In this document: positions 7,425 through 8,740 of the stretch, piece after piece
How the letters are laid out: each line of letters begins with the position of its first letter
How positions within the stretch are numbered: position 1 is the stretch's first letter
From: Spirochaetales bacterium
Lineage (GTDB): Bacteria > Spirochaetota > Spirochaetia > SZUA-6
Reading direction: 5' to 3'
DNA: 8,740 nucleotides
NCBI GenBank assembly: GCA_003233545.1
Contig: QILZ01000148.1
Coordinates: 1 to 8,740 of the forward strand
Program-made: the position numbers and the translations under genes
The notes under the pieces: generated by a model
The model's input: the letters and a program-made list of their open reading frames with translations, nothing else
The model's database searches: none
Told to the model about the DNA's origin: nothing

Positions 7425-8740
7425 TTATTCGATATTTTCAAGATACTTCTCTATTGTTACAGGTGTAACAGGCAGATTGTTTGGATAGAATCCTGATGCC
7501 TGTGTTACCGCAGCGATAAATGCAGGTGCGGCAGAGGAAACAGCCAGTTCATGTACGCCCTTAAAAACAAAGTTTCTGTTCTCATCCACAGGGACAAATA
7601 TAACATTTATTTCCGGCAGCGCCCCTATACTGTAAATCCGGTAATCCGATGCCAGATTAAGTCCTACGAGTATATCCTGTTTAACACGCTCTTTTTCGAC
7701 CTCTTCAGCGGTAATTTTTCCGCCGTCGACGGAAACCCAGATCCCCTTAAAATAAACCTCGAAAGTCAGAGGATCCAGTTCTATCTCTGTTACAACCGCA
7801 GCCCATGAAACACATGTAAAGGGGACAGCAGCTCTGTTTGCTATAAGTTTTTTAATTGCAGCCTCCGGCGAATAAAATCTCTTTACCTCGACGGGCAGAG
7901 AACTGTTAAAACGCTTTTTCCGTATAGTCGAGATACAGTCATTAAGCAGTTTTCCAAAAACTACAGATTCCAGGAGCGGCATTGCAGGCCCTGTATCCGG
8001 AACTTTTTCCGTATCTATGGGTGATATGGAAACCTTTACCTGTTTTAAACCCAGTTCCTGTTTAATAATCGATAAAACATTGGACTGCATAAATTCATAA
8101 TCCTGAAATGTAGAGAAGACCTTTACATTCTCATCCCTTCCCAGGCGAAGTTTAAGCGAATAACTTCGATATTTCCCATCTGAAATATTGCCGTCTTTAC
8201 TACTATGGGTACCGTTCCGGTTCCCGGTATTTTTAACGGAATCCCTGACAGGACCGATTCCCTGAAAACAGAGAGACAGGCCTATTCCCCGTAACGGACC
8301 GTTTAGATCGGAAAGAGAGATTCTTCTCTTTTTCGATGTTTCATAAGCGGCATATTTTCTCTGAAAATCGGAACTATGAACCACACTGTCGAGGACTTTA
8401 ACCGCTCCCCGGTAATCAGGAAGTCTGAATCCGGAAGAGAGCATACCGTCATTTTTGATAATGTATTTCTTCTTCCAGATATACGGATCCATTTGTGCAA
8501 TCTCCGATAACCGTGCAGTATGAAGTTCTATTCCTAAGAATGCCTGGGGTGCACCCATCCCTATCGAAGGTCCGAATGGAACCCTGTTTGTTCTTACAAG
8601 TTTCCCGATAATTTCAAGATTGGGAAACCTGTAGCTGCCCGCTGCCATAATAACCGCACGCTTAAGCACATCAACCGCCCCCCGGGCATAGGCGCCTGCA
8701 TCCATCACTATTTCTACCTTGATCCCGATCGGATCACCTG
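7425..8740 (-). CDS. Large (molybdopterin) subunit of a molybdenum-hydroxylase-like complex, C-terminal part (5' end outside window)
   Basis: The frame is open to the right edge; a GTG at 8708 is internal, because the codons before it read DPIGIKVEIV, which runs directly into the family motif DAGAY. About 438 residues are visible, roughly the C-terminal half of a usual 750-800. Residue numbers here count from that GTG. Motifs: DAGAYARG (3-10), IGMGAPQAFLGIE (49-61), LNGPLRGIGLSL (135-146), IDTEKVPDTGP (231-241), and near the end FKGVHEL (382-388) followed by AAPAFIAAVTQASG and LPVTP. E387 sits at the catalytic Glu position of the usual GVGE. Departures: the Arg of the usual FRGFG is Ile49, the GQG-type cofactor motif reads FQDYEFMQ (201-208), and a hydrophilic stretch (about 156-182) fills a normally short linker. 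Homology is clear, but cofactor binding and substrate (purine, aldehyde or other) cannot be told. Confidence 0.82.
   Translation of the reverse strand, partial: GDPIGIKVEIVMDAGAYARGAVDVLKRAVIMAAGSYRFPNLEIIGKLVRTNRVPFGPSIGMGAPQAFLGIELHTARLSEIAQMDPYIWKKKYIIKNDGMLSSGFRLPDYRGAVKVLDSVVHSSDFQRKYAAYETSKKRRISLSDLNGPLRGIGLSLCFQGIGPVRDSVKNTGNRNGTHSSKDGNISDGKYRSYSLKLRLGRDENVKVFSTFQDYEFMQSNVLSIIKQELGLKQVKVSISPIDTEKVPDTGPAMPLLESVVFGKLLNDCISTIRKKRFNSSLPVEVKRFYSPEAAIKKLIANRAAVPFTCVSWAAVVTEIELDPLTFEVYFKGIWVSVDGGKITAEEVEKERVKQDILVGLNLASDYRIYSIGALPEINVIFVPVDENRNFVFKGVHELAVSSAAPAFIAAVTQASGFYPNNLPVTPVTIEKYLENIE

Noticed and set aside
8706..8708. GTG as the start of a complete 427-residue large-subunit protein
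   Set aside because: There is no ribosome site at proper spacing, and the codons upstream continue in frame to the window edge with family-like sequence leading into DAGAY. The gene is cut by the window, not short.
6924..8740. The redox subunit genes as pseudogenes
   Set aside because: All frames are open, lengths are normal where complete, ribosome sites and overlaps are kept, and conserved framework residues persist. Altered function fits better than decay, though it is not proven.

Overview
The window is a tightly packed bacterial gene cluster. All seven genes lie on the minus strand, so transcription runs from the right end to the left, and both end genes run off the window. In transcription order they are: the C-terminal half of a molybdenum-hydroxylase large subunit (xanthine dehydrogenase/CoxL type), its iron-sulfur subunit, its FAD subunit, dnaE (replicative DNA polymerase III alpha), hom (homoserine dehydrogenase), a small PHP-domain phosphoesterase-like protein, and a YggT-family membrane protein. 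Junctions are overlaps of 17 and 13 nt or gaps of 3 to 25 nt. There is no room for internal promoters or hairpin terminators, so this looks like one polycistronic unit with translational coupling. Its promoter and terminator must lie outside the window.

Base composition is moderate, with many A/T-rich third positions. Start codons are often GTG, backed by strong GGAGG-type ribosome sites. The polymerase is a DnaE1-type alpha subunit with an intact PHP metal site. These traits and the two-unit YggT protein would fit a spirochaete or a deltaproteobacteria-like lineage. I lean weakly to a free-living spirochaete, but the sequence alone does not settle it.

The unusual part is the right third (5930 to 8740). 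The three subunits are clearly homologous to the xanthine dehydrogenase/CO dehydrogenase family, yet cofactor motifs are eroded in a patterned way. The small subunit keeps all four cysteines of the plant-type [2Fe-2S] cluster but lacks the CxxC and CRC motifs of the second cluster, the one that normally takes electrons from the molybdenum site. The large subunit has lost the usual GQG-type motif and the Arg of the FRGFG motif, but keeps DAGAY, GAPQ and the catalytic-position Glu. The FAD subunit keeps its two glycine-rich motifs with changes. All three frames are intact and well spaced, so this looks like a maintained, divergent complex rather than decay.

The left part holds housekeeping genes. 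hom makes homoserine for threonine and methionine. The PHP protein has Asn at two positions that are normally metal ligands. The YggT protein is a polytopic membrane protein. I found no RNA genes, mobile elements, CRISPR arrays or significant repeats, and no stretch over 26 bases without a gene.
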